Positions 20,678 to 33,639 of a DNA stretch of 64,000 bases are shown here, piece after piece. A program made the translations under genes and the position numbers. Below the pieces are notes generated by a model that saw only the letters and a program-made list of their open reading frames with translations, ran no database searches and was not told the DNA's origin. Source of the DNA: Trileptium ribeirensis (taxonomy: Eukaryota > Nematoda > Enoplea > Enoplida > Thoracostomopsidae). The stretch spans positions 1-64,000 of the forward strand of contig JASANE010028631.1 of NCBI GenBank assembly GCA_030248225.1, read 5' to 3'. How positions within the stretch are numbered: the first letter of the stretch is position 1; every line of letters starts with the position of its first letter.

Positions 20678-23600
20678 ATTATACCACAACATTTATTTCC
20701 GTAAGTACAATGTGAAGGCGCGAAATATATAATGTTACAGTATTCTTTTATAACGCAGTTTGTAATATATACTTCTTTGAACACATATGAAAGCTGCGAG
20801 AACGTACAGCTTCGGAATTTTAACAAAGAGCTGAATGAGAATAAACGTGGCTATAAAAATCAGCTATTTTTATTTATTTCACTCCAACCCGCTATATTAA
20901 TAAGTAGCTTCGAAGAAACATTCAGAACTCGTTGTACATCGAAATACTGCGCTTATGAAATTAGAAATTTCACATTGCTGTAAAATTGTGCATATATTTA
21001 GGTCTAACACGTAAATACTTTTATTTTAAGTGCGGATTTGTATTCAGTGCACAATATTGACACCGTAAACTGTGAAATTTTCTTTGCTTTTTAAGAACAA
21101 TAAATTGCGACAGATATTTAAACACTTTTTTGTGGTGAACATTTCGAATTCGCCGCAATCACGTAGACGATATGTGTGGTTCGCACGTTTTAACATGATA
21201 CAGACTATGTAGTCCTAATTCTTAGGTCATGGTGTAGTCCGCAGCCTGTTGACGTTTAATTGTAGTTTACTGTTTTAGATATGTTTATATATATTTTAAT
21301 CATACATACTTATAGGGGTAGGGGTGTAATCCCCTAGGTTTCCGACATGCCCCCTAGGTTCGGGTAACCCACCCTGACAGATAGACCAATGGAATGATGA
21401 CGCCGTAAGCGCTGCACCTTAACCTGCTCCTCCCCCCTCGCACTGACTAGCTGACCACTCACACATCTATCTACCTCCATCCACCGACGACCTTCCCAAC
21501 TCTCCCGCCGACCGGCTTACCCCCTCGGACTTCGGTGCATATATGGTTGCACATATATTAAGCAACACAATATTTACGGTGTTGGTATATAACTCAAACT
21601 ATATGCATTAGGTGATTACAAAGGAAATATGGCTTTTTAGATCCTCTGCCCTGAGTAAGCGTAGATTGTACGTAGTCACATTGTTTCCGCAAGCTATGCT
21701 AATAACTAGCTGTGAAGTTTGTGTTAAGCTCTTTTGACAAACTGCATTTCAAATTGTTGCTGTTGCTGCAATTTTGAGGCTTGAAATATTTAAGACTGTG
21801 CACAAATTAGTTTACAAATTGTCCGGCAGTGCAACTGCACAATTGTAATAGTCTCTTCGTCATTAATATAAGAAATTTGATATCCTGAATAGACGCTTTG
21901 ACAAATTGAGCACATAATGTACATACGATAAAATCCCAGCTAAAGTCGTATTTGTATCTATTCTTATTACAATTTATTACTTCTATATGTGATTGTGCAA
22001 GGCAGAAACATATACATGAGTTCCGTCATCGAGCCAATCTCAATATGAAATGCAATTACAATTACTACCGACAATACATGCGAAAATCACTTATCTTTGT
22101 TTATCCTTGCTGTTGACGCAATGCCGGAGCTAGGATGGTCCCCACATCCCGACTGGTTGGAGGGTGGGTGGAGAGTACACATATATTTGGAACGACCCAC
22201 ATTTTGGGTATTTTAATCACTTCGAACAGGCGAGTGATTAGCAGTTTCTAGAAAGACGAACTGAAAGTTCCCCAAATATTTGACATGAAAAGACTCGCAT
22301 GACTTTTAGCGCTCCACTCCCGTGTTTTTTGCTATATACGATATTATTCTGAATATAAAACTTGTTCAGATCGACACAAACACAAATGCGCTACGACAAC
22401 ATAGCAGCGCCTCTTCTAACCCCAAATCTGTGATAAAAACTATATAATATAAGCATAAAATATGTGCTATAAAATGTCCAGATATGAGGCCAGCTACACT
22501 ACAGTTATTGAGGGCCCTCACTTCATACTTTGGCGGCACACACTTGGTAGCGCGGGCCCTGATTTGACCCAAAATTACACAGCCTGACAAGCTTTTTCAT
22601 CTAATCTATTTGGCCATTTCATGTCCAGTCCCGTGAGGAAGTCAGCTCAATGTATAATTGTATTTTATATGTTTAAAGCGACACGTCAGCTGCATTTATA
22701 TGTGTAGCTCAAAACTAACAATTTAGTTTTCAATAAAAATATAGCGTCGGAATTTAATCAGGTCAACCGACCGTTCTTCAGCGAAAAGGATAATAATAAG
22801 CCAATATACAATATATTGCTAGCTGATCGTAAGCAATGCAAAAGGCGAGCCCAAACCATACTTTATAACATTGTAGGAACGTGGCAAATACTTCACTGTA
22901 ATCTGTATGTAGTTCAACGATAAACTTGCCTGAAATAGCTTAAATGACTCATATACTAAAATTTCACGACACGTTAAGCTCGAAACGTTGACAACGATAT
23001 AATGATTGTATTGTAGCTAGACGACAGCGAGAGGATTTGCTCCAATAGTAGGTAATTGCTGAAAAATTTTTAGTTTCGTTTCTGTCACCTGTATAAATCA
23101 TCAGTGGCTTGATGGAGTTTCGCAATTATTTTCATTCAATGAATAATATGATTTAATTTTGCACAAAGCATCTTTTTCCATAATTCCGATCAAATTTTCA
23201 TCTCAAATTTTCACTAAACTGAATTGAAGTCTTTGTAATTTTTCCAATTTAGAGTGCTCCGACATTTTATATTATATATCGGCTCGGATTGGTTAGATCT
23301 GAGAACTCAGTGGAGAACCAAACCTTTGCTATATTACAGTTTTGTATCGAAGACGAGGATTGCTCGCGCTTACCAGATTTTCGAAGCCCAACCATGATTT
23401 TATGTCTCCCGTTTTAAGGAGCAGAACAGCTCTTTCAAGCAATTAAACCTCTGCCAGCAACTAGTGCCATATGGTATACATGGCGAAGTAACTACACAAA
23501 ATTTAAATCAGTACTGCATGGCGGTATAGGCTAAATCACAAAGACGATGACGAAGTACGAATAATTATAAAGTCATTGAAAAATAATTTATTTCCAATAT

Positions 23601-24103
23601 GACAAAGCCTGCATCAAAATATTCTAAGTGCATCTAATTGCCCACAACTACAAATTCGTGAAACTAAGTTCTCACAGAAACAATAATGTAGACAGTTATT
23701 CGATACACATTTAGGGGCCTAAGGTCATATAATTGCTGCAGCGGGTGCAAATATAACAACAGTTGCACTCAAGAGTGCTTTGGCAGGTACCATTTGGCAG
23801 GTGTCTGCATTGGCTAAAAATGTTGCGCAAAAGATTACAGTTATAATGGACATTATGTGACTAATGATCAAAATTATAGCGCTCGTAAATTTAAGGAACT
23901 ACTTCCTTTCCACCTTCAATTCCAAGGTCGTGTGAAATGCATGATATCCAAGCAATGAACTATACTATTTCACATCCACGTACCATCGTAGTTGCAAATG
24001 CACTTGGGCAGCAATGAGTTTTACAATTGCGCAGAACGTGCATTCGAGGTTATCACTGCACCACAACTAATTGGTGTGCATTTGTAGTGATGGTTGCTGC
24101 TGT
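20678..24103. other. AT-rich non-coding region
   Basis: Only short chance reading frames are seen. A GC-richer patch at 21310-21560 contains CCCCTAGGTT-type direct repeats (21343 and 21361), and another at 22120-22180 is G-rich; both look like transposon debris of unknown family. Confidence 0.55.
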
Positions 24104-24147
24104 CTGCGGTGTGCAGTAGCTGCACACGTATTAACGTGAACGACGCA
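24104..24147 (-). repeat. Second terminus of the 10590-13422 transposon family
   Basis: The segment contains GTGTGCAG-TAG-CTGCACAC (a perfect 8-bp-stem hairpin) followed by GTGAACGACGCA, closely matching the right end of the nested element (13385-13422). Upstream (about 23740-24100) there are further TGCA-rich motifs, but no continuous alignment. I could not find the matching left end within the window. Confidence 0.7.
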
Positions 24148-27100
24148 ATACTGGATTTCGATAAGAAAACGTTCCGAACGAACCTGCATGGTAGACCCAA
24201 CGTTACACTTTAGTCTGAAATTTGATGGCATAGTTTACCATGCCCCTACCTATTACCAATGTTACAATTTAATACACTATCCTGTCTAATTCACTATTTT
24301 GTCGGTTTCGGCGATTTGTTGCCTAACGAAATTTAACCGCAAACATGCTTTATTAATCTTTTATAGTATTTGTCTTGCAGTGTTCCATTCCACGGCCATT
24401 GCCTGCGACGTTCTGGAAATTTTACAACTAACAAAAGTTCTCTCGTTCCCCGTGGTAAATATTGTGTCAATTTATCGTATTTTTAACTGGCATAAATTTA
24501 CTAGTTAAGTCAGTCTATTCAACGTTTTAGATAATTTTGGTTGTATATAATTTGCACATATACACTTTAGCAGCTAGGCGTGTCCTGTGTGCGAGGCCTG
24601 TGAACTGAACACTTATTCCCAATTTAGAAGCTGATGTACATACTAGCCACAATTCTCTATCATTTTCAGATGATCATTATGTAATGAATTCGAACTGCTG
24701 ATAAGTTCAAGCAAGTTTACCTAAGACTATAGTTCTTAAACTTTATCCTAAACGCTGGGGTGCGTGATTCCAAACGTCTTAGAATATCTAGTTCGTGTGA
24801 GATTTCGACTATCTTAAAGTTGAGGCGTTTTGTTTCGGTTTTGTCGGTTTGTTAGTTAACCATTTTACTTCCCCAAAAGATGTAACATACTTTTGTGGCA
24901 GCTGTGTTATCGAGCTCTACATTTTACTCTGGGATCGTGTCTAAAATTGACTCAAACTTACACAATTTTCTATGTTTAGTTGTAAGTTTCCAATGATTAT
25001 TTCGATAATCTTAACTTCTCGAGTAAACGTCAATTCAACATAACTTTGTGATCAACCCGGACACGTTCCAAACTAGTCCCATACTCCACTATAATCTCCA
25101 CGACCGCACCTCTAAATTTTTCTCTCTCTCTGTTATTCATTTGCCAACCCGTCTTCCCATTTATAATACTGCATAAGATTTTATGTATTGCTCGTGGCGT
25201 ACGTTGCGCTGCGTTACCGTTATATGCTTAGTTAGAAACGCTCGTATTTTTGAAATTTCACGAATGTTGGTCCTACTTAGGCTAGTGCGAGCGAAGTGAT
25301 AGTCGTTAAAATGACTGACTATGAACATCTTAGCAGAGAGAACTATAGAAGCAAACCGTGAAATGAAACTCAAGTCCCGAATTTATGAATGACATATGAA
25401 AACTTAGGGGGCACTGGTGGAAAAACAAATAAAGCGCGAAAAACTCAACGATCAAGTCGCTGTGAAAAAAATTGATTTTAGCTCTCGTGCGATATGAGGG
25501 CAAACTTTACTCAGATCGGGCCTAATTTTCCAAATAACGCGGCGCGTGCTGTGCATTATGTTTTGTCCTTAAATTGACTATTTATTCATGAGGGCTAAAA
25601 ATTTAACTATAGCTATATCACGTCGGAGTCTTTTATTCCTAAGAAAAAATAAAATTTTAAATCGATAAACCGACGATAAACGAAACCTAGGTAAGTTTGT
25701 TATCTGTTTGCTGAAGTATTCAACGACAATTGAGAACAGCTAGAAATCAAACTTGTTTGCGGTTCTTCAAAAACGTGGCTAATTTTCCGACGCTAGGACA
25801 CGTCTCTAAGCCATAGTTTACTACATTCGATACATCTGAATCTACGTCCACCACGGACTTATTGCTTCTAACCATTTTGTCTTAGTGATGCTAGAGAATT
25901 TAAATGCACAGTACGAAAACAAAACATGGTTCACACACGATCATAATTTTGCCGGTTCATCAATGATTCACTGCTTCACCAACATTTAAAATACATATGC
26001 CTATTTGTGGCTTAAACTAAAGCGCTATTTGAGGGTCTATGTAACTCGGCTTATTAAATTCTTTTGTAACTTTGAAAGGCGGGGCTACACATTCAGTGAC
26101 CTCATTCTGTTCGGATCTTTTCCAAATGTTTCTTGGTCGTACCTTGAAGACGCGGTTTGTACGGGAGCATTTGGAACTTGCGGCATCTGGACGCATCCCC
26201 TGAGCATCGTTTACCATATAGCCTTGTTACAAGTTTCCTTCACGTCAGACTGAATAACATCGTGATTAAATTACTGTGTAAACCCAACCCAAATTTCACA
26301 TGGGGACGTGGGAATAGGCGAACATTTTGTCCATTGGTCCGCACTGTGCATAACTCCAAAGTTTTGTTGAAATCTCCTACTTGCAAATCTGCACGAAAAT
26401 CAGTTTAGGCTATTTCGAGATCCTAGGCAACGATTCAATAGAGCTGCTACGACTGAATTTGTGTTCGAGCATATCACGGACACATGTAGATTTTTCCATA
26501 CAAAAGGCAAAAGAAAACGAAACCAAATGCAAAAAAACTAAATTAGAACACAGCAAATTATTGTACAGAAGCGTTGTCCTTTATGATTAACTAACACAAA
26601 TCTTAGAATTCTATCCGTGTTATTAGTCTTTGCCATAAGTGAATCCTCGCTTCGAACGCCGGCCTGGGCCCCTAAATTTTCTTAGCTTCACGTAATGCTG
26701 GACTAAACTTAAAGTAACCTCACTAACCATCTTATTTTGCAATACCCGATAAAGGAACCCACATCCATTGTTAAAGAAATACCAAATCTGATTCAGTTCA
26801 GTGGTTTTACAACTAAGTAACGACTATTCATTAATTTAACGAACATTTCATGTAGGTTTTGAATTAGGACTCGTTTCTGATTGCCAACAACTTTAATGTA
26901 ACTGTGACGTAACAAACGGAACGGTCTTATTATTTATGAATTTTTGTTTTCCACGAACAAAAACCTTGTCAATTTAAATCCGGTAAAATTGTGTTTGCAA
27001 GCAAATTTGACGTTAGCGAAACGACATTAGCTTTTATCGACCAACTCGAAAATGTTCCATAACTCAAATTTTTTTTGAAAAAATACAATTATATGGTTAG

Positions 27101-27350
27101 CGGGTCATCCAAAATTTAGTTGTGCGTAATGTCAGCAAATTTTATCAACCATTCTATGGACTACGTGGTGCCCGCAAGAACCCACGTCCTCTTTCCTATA
27201 GATGTCAGTCGTCTGGTCCCAAGCATAGCATGACCACCAAACGTTCAACTAAACTACATAAATTTTGAAAAACCAAATCGCATTCCAATATTTAAATCAA
27301 GATTCGCCCAAAGAAATTAGCTTTCTAAGAAGTTTATAATAGCTCGTTAC
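24148..27350. other. AT-rich non-coding region
   Basis: No gene or element recognised. Reading frames of up to about 80 codons lack Met starts in good context and resemble nothing known. Confidence 0.5.
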
Positions 27351-27731
27351 CGATAAGTTGAGTGCAGGATGACCAGTCTTGTCAGACTGTCAAAGTAGAC
27401 TCAATGGATAAGGTGATAGCACGACCTTGCTATACCATTTTTCATTCAGCCGTATCTGTGCTACATCCTGGTTAACTTCAAAATTTTGGCAAGCGCAAAT
27501 CTTTTCAGACCCCAAGTATTAATAAATTCAAATCTTGCGCGTGTTTTAGCTCTCATCACGAAATACTCTTTCAGACAAAATTCATAGCCAGCGCAGAATG
27601 TCATGCAAAACTGGCAGTCACGGAAGACTCCTCTGGTTGTCCGGGGTGACTAGGAAAATCACGGAAACAGTGTCTGTCTGATGAGACTGTTGGACAATTG
27701 AGAGTCATTTTGCACGCAGGTTAACTTGAAC
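27351..27731 (+). repeat. Dispersed repeat A, copy 1
   Basis: Starts at CGATAAGTTG and ends after AGAGTCATTTTG. It shares many blocks, in the same order and orientation, with 51946-52490: CAGACCCCAAG, CAGACAAAATT, GACTCCTCT and GAGACTGTTGGAC. The copies are diverged and differ by insertions. Family unknown. Confidence 0.8.
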
Positions 27732-28559
27732 GCCTGACAACCAGATCAGTTCAGTAAAAAAGTTTCCAAATCCTCAGCTCAACTCAGCAAACATGTTAAA
27801 TTTGTATTTATTATATTCGAATGATTTTGTTCTGAACTATACCTAACATCTCGGGGAACCATTGAAACTGCGACCAGTATGAACATACTTTTACCGCTAA
27901 CACAGACTGAGCTCGACCAAGATTTCGGCAAAACTTCTAGCTGCTACGTTAGTGTAGCAAATTTAAACAGATACGGTAGACCGGGAAGGTACACGGGAAA
28001 TTCGACTAGCAGGTATGAACTAGTTACATTCAACAGTACAACGTTTGGCGATGAACTGCAGTGCGATTTTACTTCTGCTCCATTCTATGGGAAAATAAAC
28101 CCTTATCACATACACCACTTCACCCACTCCATAATCACAGATGTCGATCCGACGGCCAGCGACAGCTGTAAGCGTCCTTCGCTAGGGTCTAGATGCCTCC
28201 GCGGGTCTCTTTTTCCAGTAAAATCCATAAGCAATATCCATTCAATCATAAGAACACAGTATTTAATACAATGGTGCCTGTCAGTAAGTCGACCGAACTC
28301 TGTGGTATCGAAGATAGACTGATTTGTATATTCGAGGCGGTACGCCCGACCTCAAAAATTTTGCCGTATATTTTCTATAAAAATTTATCGCTATAAAAAT
28401 CGAAAACAGAAGAGTGAACTTTTGTCGATTTTGCAATTTGAATCAAATAGCTTGCACCAGCGAATTTGTGGAGAAGTTGAAGCTGTGTTTTAATTTTACT
28501 TAACCCTTTCATGTTCGAATTAATTTGAGTATCGTGCAATGTTTGACAAACTCAAGCCT
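27732..28559. other. Non-coding region with one unassigned ORF
   Basis: A 147-codon frame with an ATG at 27879 runs to 28322. Its product has no recognisable motif, no hydrophobic segment and no clear codon bias, so I do not call it a gene. Confidence 0.35.
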
Positions 28560-28628
28560 GCGCCAGGGATCGAAACCGAAACGTACGGTTGAAACTTGTG
28601 TACACAAACCACTGAGCTATCTGAGAGC
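28560..28628 (-). repeat. tRNA-derived SINE head or tRNA pseudogene
   Basis: On the minus strand a pol III A box TAGCTCAGTGG (complement of 28609-28619) is followed 31 bp later by a B box GGTTTCGATCC (complement of 28567-28577), one inserted T away from consensus. The acceptor-stem halves do not pair and the anticodon arm is not a clean cloverleaf, so it is not a functional tRNA. The spacing and the boxes fit a tRNA-derived SINE. Confidence 0.6.
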
Positions 28629-29928
28629 TGTTGCTCGGTTCCTTAAGGAACCTCACAATGCGAGCGAATAACAACGCACGTTCAAACGTACGATATACGA
28701 CAAATTTAGTAAACACAACGAGTCGCAATGTGCGTTGGGTCCATTTGGACCTTACGGGCATGAGAGGGTTAATGTTTCTAAATTAGATTACCATCTGGGT
28801 ATAAGATTATCTGTAGGTAACTTAAAAACACCTAATAATATAATATGTTGAGATTTTATTATATTCAGCGAATCCAAAATACCACGACCGATACTCCTAA
28901 TCTGTACGTTAACCAACCTGTCTAGACGCATCCAAAATACTTACACAAACACTTGCTCCAGTCTAGTTATTTTGAGGCTACGCTGAGCAGACAATAGCGC
29001 ATGTGCAATATGTCTGGAAAGTGTCAGCGCAATACCTTAATATTGATGCGCGTTTTAAGACGTGCCAAGGGGCATGGACCGAGGAACGAGACCCATAGAA
29101 GGTCTCGTGATAGGATACACCCTCGGGAACCACCCACCCGGGACACAACTTAGTCTGGAACCTGCCGGGACCTCTGCGTGCTTCAACCTTACCCTCTTTT
29201 CACCTCTGTGCACCGACATATGCACGTCTTTCTAGAATTCGTAAAGCGTACGAATTTAACAAAATTTGTATTTATCAAAACCTATGTGTAACTATAACAT
29301 GTATTTAAACTATGTTTGTCTGGTATTAATAGTATATATATGCATAGTATTATTTATGTTTATATATAGTATAATATATATTTATATAACGTGTGCCTGT
29401 ATTATACGCTGTGTGTGTATATTTTTATATGTATTGATATATAAGTATAAATATATAATATACATATACACACAGATATGTATAAAATATATATATAGAA
29501 TAACAAGCTGTATGTGTATATATTCGCTAATGAAAGTTTCGCATAATTATTATGCTAAATTCAATCTCTTCTTTAAAATTCCCAAGTCCCATAAAAACGC
29601 ACTTTAATAAACCAGAATGTCCTTTTGCATATATTATGTTTAGTGCAGTTCGATTTAGTCATACTGTTCGAGGTATTGTACAGCGCAGCGAGAGCACTAT
29701 ATATAATGACAGCAGTGTCAGATTGATTGATTTTGAATACACCGAGAATATATTTATTGAAACGAAGTGAGCGGAATTTCCACTGAGTGCGCTAGACGGA
29801 AAGTCGTGAAAATTTCATTTCATTGTCGCTTTCACTTACAACTCGTCTCAGGTGCATGGTTTTTGATAATTTTTGTTCCATAGTTAAAGAATGTGCATTA
29901 TGTGCCTTTGCTAATATGACCATTAGTT
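28629..29928. other. AT-rich non-coding region with TA-rich low complexity
   Basis: 29262-29530 is dominated by TATA/TATG strings. A GC-richer patch at 29060-29200 contains a CGAGACC...GGTCTCG hairpin (about 29087-29107) and looks like transposon debris. No gene recognised. Confidence 0.55.
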
Positions 29929-30399
29929 GAACGCTAGCAACTCTGACCCCATCTTCCCGCTCAAAATGACAAAAAATAGGTTTTACGGGTTCTCCAAATT
30001 TTGCGACACACTGATACTCGTCGAGACAAGCATTGAAAAACAGAGATCACAATTTTAATGAAGGTTCATTCAGCTAATCGAGATCTACCAATTTTCTGAA
30101 CAAGACTTTTTGTGGGACTACTCTCTGGGCCGCTGTGGGCCCGAATATGATTCGTCTCGCCCTTGCCAAATACATCGTTTTTTAAATTATACCTTTTAAG
30201 GGTTTTACGCTCGACTATCCCGATTTCCAAAATGTAGTAGTTTTCATTTGTTTGTTCATGTATAGCGTGCAGGCCAGCAAAAATGGCTATGTAGAAGAGT
30301 TCTCGGTATCCTGAACATGGTTTGGTAATCTAGACTACTGCACAAACAAGTCATGTCTTTTCAGAGGTTTTCAATGAGTTTAGCATCAATGAACCCGCT
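29929..30399 (+). repeat. Dispersed repeat B, copy 1
   Basis: It shares ordered blocks with 60011-60537 in the same orientation: GACCCCAT, the CTGGGC...TGTGGGCC region, TTCCAAAATGTA, TTTTCATTTGT, CAGCAAAAATGG and TCAATGAACCCG. The copies are strongly diverged, with length differences. Family unknown. Confidence 0.75.
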
Positions 30400-30590
30400 A
30401 TATATTGTAACGCAATGCATATTTTAACAAGAATTTTAAGTTGCTACACATGGTAGATAACCTGTTTATATTTAATATTTTTAACAACATTCAGCATAAA
30501 TAAGTCTAAGTCATTTATATATATTATATTTACATGTGTACGTAAATAGATTATGCATTCATACGTTGTTTTGCAACTTGAATTATTCAG

Positions 30591-30785
30591 AAGATCTAAA
30601 CCGGCTCAACACAGTTTGCAACGGAGCTAGTGTTACCGATATCAATCGAGTTTCAATTGAAGTCCGTGGTTTGCCGATTGAGCTGATTGCTGTCAATTCA
30701 ACCGCTGAATCATTTCGCTGGGATCCGCAAACCGGGGTTCGACTCGGAGTTGAGCCATTAGTTTGTAAAGGGTCTAAGAATAACT
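30591..30785 (+). CDS. Weak candidate coding exon
   Basis: A 195-bp open segment is preceded by a pyrimidine-containing AATTATTCAG acceptor-like end at 30590 and followed by a GTAAGT donor-like site at 30786. It is GC-richer than its surroundings and reads as a soluble sequence with balanced composition. I do not recognise the product and found no neighbouring exons. It could equally be decayed transposon coding sequence. Confidence 0.22.
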
Positions 30786-32301
30786 GTAAGTGTTCAGCTT
30801 CTCTGTGTATTTTTAATTTTCAACAATTAAACCGGTAGTATGGGTAATAAATTTTAATAGATTATGCTAGAGTTTAAGCATACGGTTACTTAAGGTAGAG
30901 ACATTCTGAGTTTCGATGTGGTTTTCGCCGCATCAGATGTGCACATAGTGACAATTAAAAGGCGATTGTATCTATTTGTAGCAAAGTAGACGATTTGGTG
31001 CTAGTGCAGCAGCATAAAACAGGATCTGGAATTTGATGAGATTTGAAATATCACTAAAATCGCTGAAACTGACTTAATTCCGAGAGAAATTTAACATCCC
31101 AATAAAACTGGTGCGACTTGTTTATCGCATTTATTTGCCTATGAAAGCAAGATCAGATCTGGCAACTCAGTTTCCGTTTGCATTCTGTTTGACCATTCTG
31201 CAGTTGATTTCTGATCATCGTAATAATGGTATTATTGTTAATAAAGTCATCTCGGTTTTCTGTTTTGTCCGCCGAACAAAGTCAAAAGGGTCTTCTGTTG
31301 GTGAATCCGACGTAATGGTACGCTGCTGGAAGCGAACTAAAGGGCAGGAGCAATAGTAACGATAACCGCTGGACGAACAACGTGCAAACCCGTAGCGCGG
31401 AGATCACATTGGCGAACAACGACGTCGCGTCAAGTCAGTCGATGCTATACTACCAAGTCAACACACAGACCAGCAGGAGAGCAATCATCTGCTTTCCAAT
31501 CGGCGCGCAAACGAGCAAAAGAAAGTCAACACGCCTTGTGCGCTAATTGTTTCTCCTACGCAGACATCTGTTTTCATTCAGGCCATGTTGCTCCAAACCA
31601 TAAGCCAACAAATAATCCAACCAACCAACAACAGCGACAATCCGGTCATTACAGCAGCCCGCAACATCGACAATCAACTCGAAGCATTTGTTTTTGGAAC
31701 AAGGCGTCCAATGAGGACAAATCAGTTCCAAAAACGTACACGCTCGTGGGAGAGCTGGGATGGTTCCCTCGATATGTTCCCGAAACTCCCTCACCACGAA
31801 GCCCGGGTTATAGTCGACAGGTGGTCCAACACCCTCCCCCCGGAGGCCCCAACGAATAAGCGCTAAGGGTGCCGCACAACCCAGCTACTCCTCCACCCCG
31901 TCGACTGGATCACCCACCCTGGGACGCCAAAGGTTTCCTCCACCGAGGATCTGGCTACACCTACCTTGGACTTTCGACTTCTGTCCATGCCTGTCCAGGA
32001 ACCACTCACCATTTGTCAACCACTCACTTGGCAACGACACGTACAAACGACGGATAACCATTCGCAAAAGTGATTAATGATCATACACGCTCATAGGGGA
32101 AGAGGGAGGCTTATCCATCCTAAGGCTCAAACCATCCTCCCTGGGGCGCCGTCGATCTCCCCACCCTGGGAGGAAGCCTAAATTCTCGATATACTTCCCC
32201 AAAGGGAAGTAGATTTCAGAATACCCACAACAAAGAGATATGGTCGTTTTCTCAGTACGGGTAACAAGAACGCGGTGTGCACGGTCGCTCAGCTGCTTTT
32301 T
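30786..32301. other. Transposon-like GC-richer region without clear ORF
   Basis: 31500-32230 is proline-rich in several frames and carries hairpins such as ACTTCCCC...GGGGAAGT-like pairs near 32193-32211. It precedes a gag fragment and may be its degraded leader. No intact coding region is present. Confidence 0.45.
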
Positions 32302-32464
32302 CGGCCAACAAATGCAACGCAAGAAACATTATCTGCACCTGATGATGTCAAGACGATTAAGCTGCCAAAATGTTTTGGGAAAGACACTGGCGTATGGATT
32401 TATCAATTGGAACGAATCCTTGGCGACAGTGCAGAGTCAACGAAGTTTAAGAGCTTGTTGGGCT
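32302..32464 (+). pseudogene. Degraded Ty3/gypsy gag fragment
   Basis: A short frame contains a segment of the kind KLPKCFGKDTGVWIYQLE, matching the conserved start of capsid in a common arthropod/metazoan gypsy group (KLPPFW...W...VE), then a TKFKSLL motif. The frame stops at 32464. Only this N-terminal part is recognisable. It is separate from the gag at 7331 and belongs to another gypsy lineage. Confidence 0.6.
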
Positions 32465-32880
32465 AGCTGCCTACACATATCATCCTCGAAAGTGGGGTCA
32501 ACGTCAAAGATAGATACCACACGATAAAGATAAACCTGATCTTTTTCCTGATATACAGTGAGGAACAAAAAAATGGGGCAGTTTTTGGCGGTGCACCCAA
32601 CAACGACAATCTCGTTCGGCTTCGATTTCTCGAAATGTCGAAATGCTACCAGAAGCCGGTCGCACGGTTCCGACCTCATTGTCAAAACTCTCGACTGACA
32701 AATTGGCATAAACAGCTGATCGCATGATTGCATAGGTGACTCGCAGTGGCACAACTTGCACTGTGGTAGGGCGAAAAAATACCTGGCGCTGTGAGATGAA
32801 TATTTTGAAACGTCGCATGGAAGAGGTGTGAGCAATGGTTAAACAATGGCAGATTCGAGGCAGACAAAATCAAAGCCGAA
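32465..32880. other. Unassigned stretch outside the left palindrome arm
   Basis: Open frames exist on both strands (minus-strand frame up to 132 codons), none recognisable. It is probably part of the same degraded gypsy element, since gag lies upstream and integrase downstream. Confidence 0.4.
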
Positions 32881-33195
32881 ATCATCACTCCGATAGCGCC
32901 ACAATCGTCATTTCGCTCAACTGTCCTGTTCTCAGTGTCGTGGATTCCAGCACAATGGCGCGTACAGCTACTATCATATTAAAATATTCCGACACCAACG
33001 CGTATTTGTCTTGTTCCAAAGTCTCTAGTATGTAGCCTACCGGCCGATGTTAACTGTGGTTAACCAATCTAGCCGGGAATTACAAAATACATTCGCAATA
33101 TGATTAAAACTTGCTAGGATTGTCAAGCCGTGAAAATGAGCCGTCACATAAAGACATCGATTGAGCCGATACTGACGAAACAGCCGATTGGTTTC

Positions 33196-33630
33196 ACACG
33201 TTTCACGTCGACATCATTGGTACGCTACCGGCGAGCGACTGCAAGTGATATATCGTCACGATGATCGATCGGTGTTTTCGGTGACCGAACTGTTGATCGG
33301 TGTTTTCGGTGACCGAACTGTTGTCAGTCTTCGATATTTCGGCGCTTACAATTGCTGAAGCACTCGTCAACGCATGTATGTTGCGTTTTATAGGTATCGT
33401 CCCCCACCGTGTAGACCAATTAGAATCAACCTTATGGAACGACTTAATGTCTAAGTTAAGTATGAAATGGCAATGGGCAACGATATATGTTCTGCAGTCG
33501 AACGCCCCTGCCCGACGTCTCCACAAACTCTGAAGAATATGGAGGGACGGCGCAATCGATCGATGGTTCCCTTCGACTGCGGATGATATGCTACTGCGCG
33601 CCGTGGTTTGATATGTTACTTCGACATTAT
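33196..33630 (+). pseudogene. Degraded Ty3/gypsy integrase core, left arm
   Basis: Frame fragments show an integrase-like HVDIIG segment (first catalytic Asp region, about 33205-33222), a YIVTMIDR segment, and downstream an FDISALTIAEALVNA-like stretch, which together match the Ty3/gypsy rve domain. In-frame stops are present, the second Asp (DxG) region is missing, and a 28-bp tandem duplication (33269-33324) has been inserted. The same damage occurs in the right arm. Confidence 0.75.
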
Positions 33631-33639
33631 GCGGCATTC

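Noticed and set aside
27677..27710. CTGATGAGAC string resembling a hammerhead ribozyme core
   Set aside because: No matching CGAAAC and cleavage-site segments lie at the right distance, and copy 2 of the repeat reads TTCATGAGAC.
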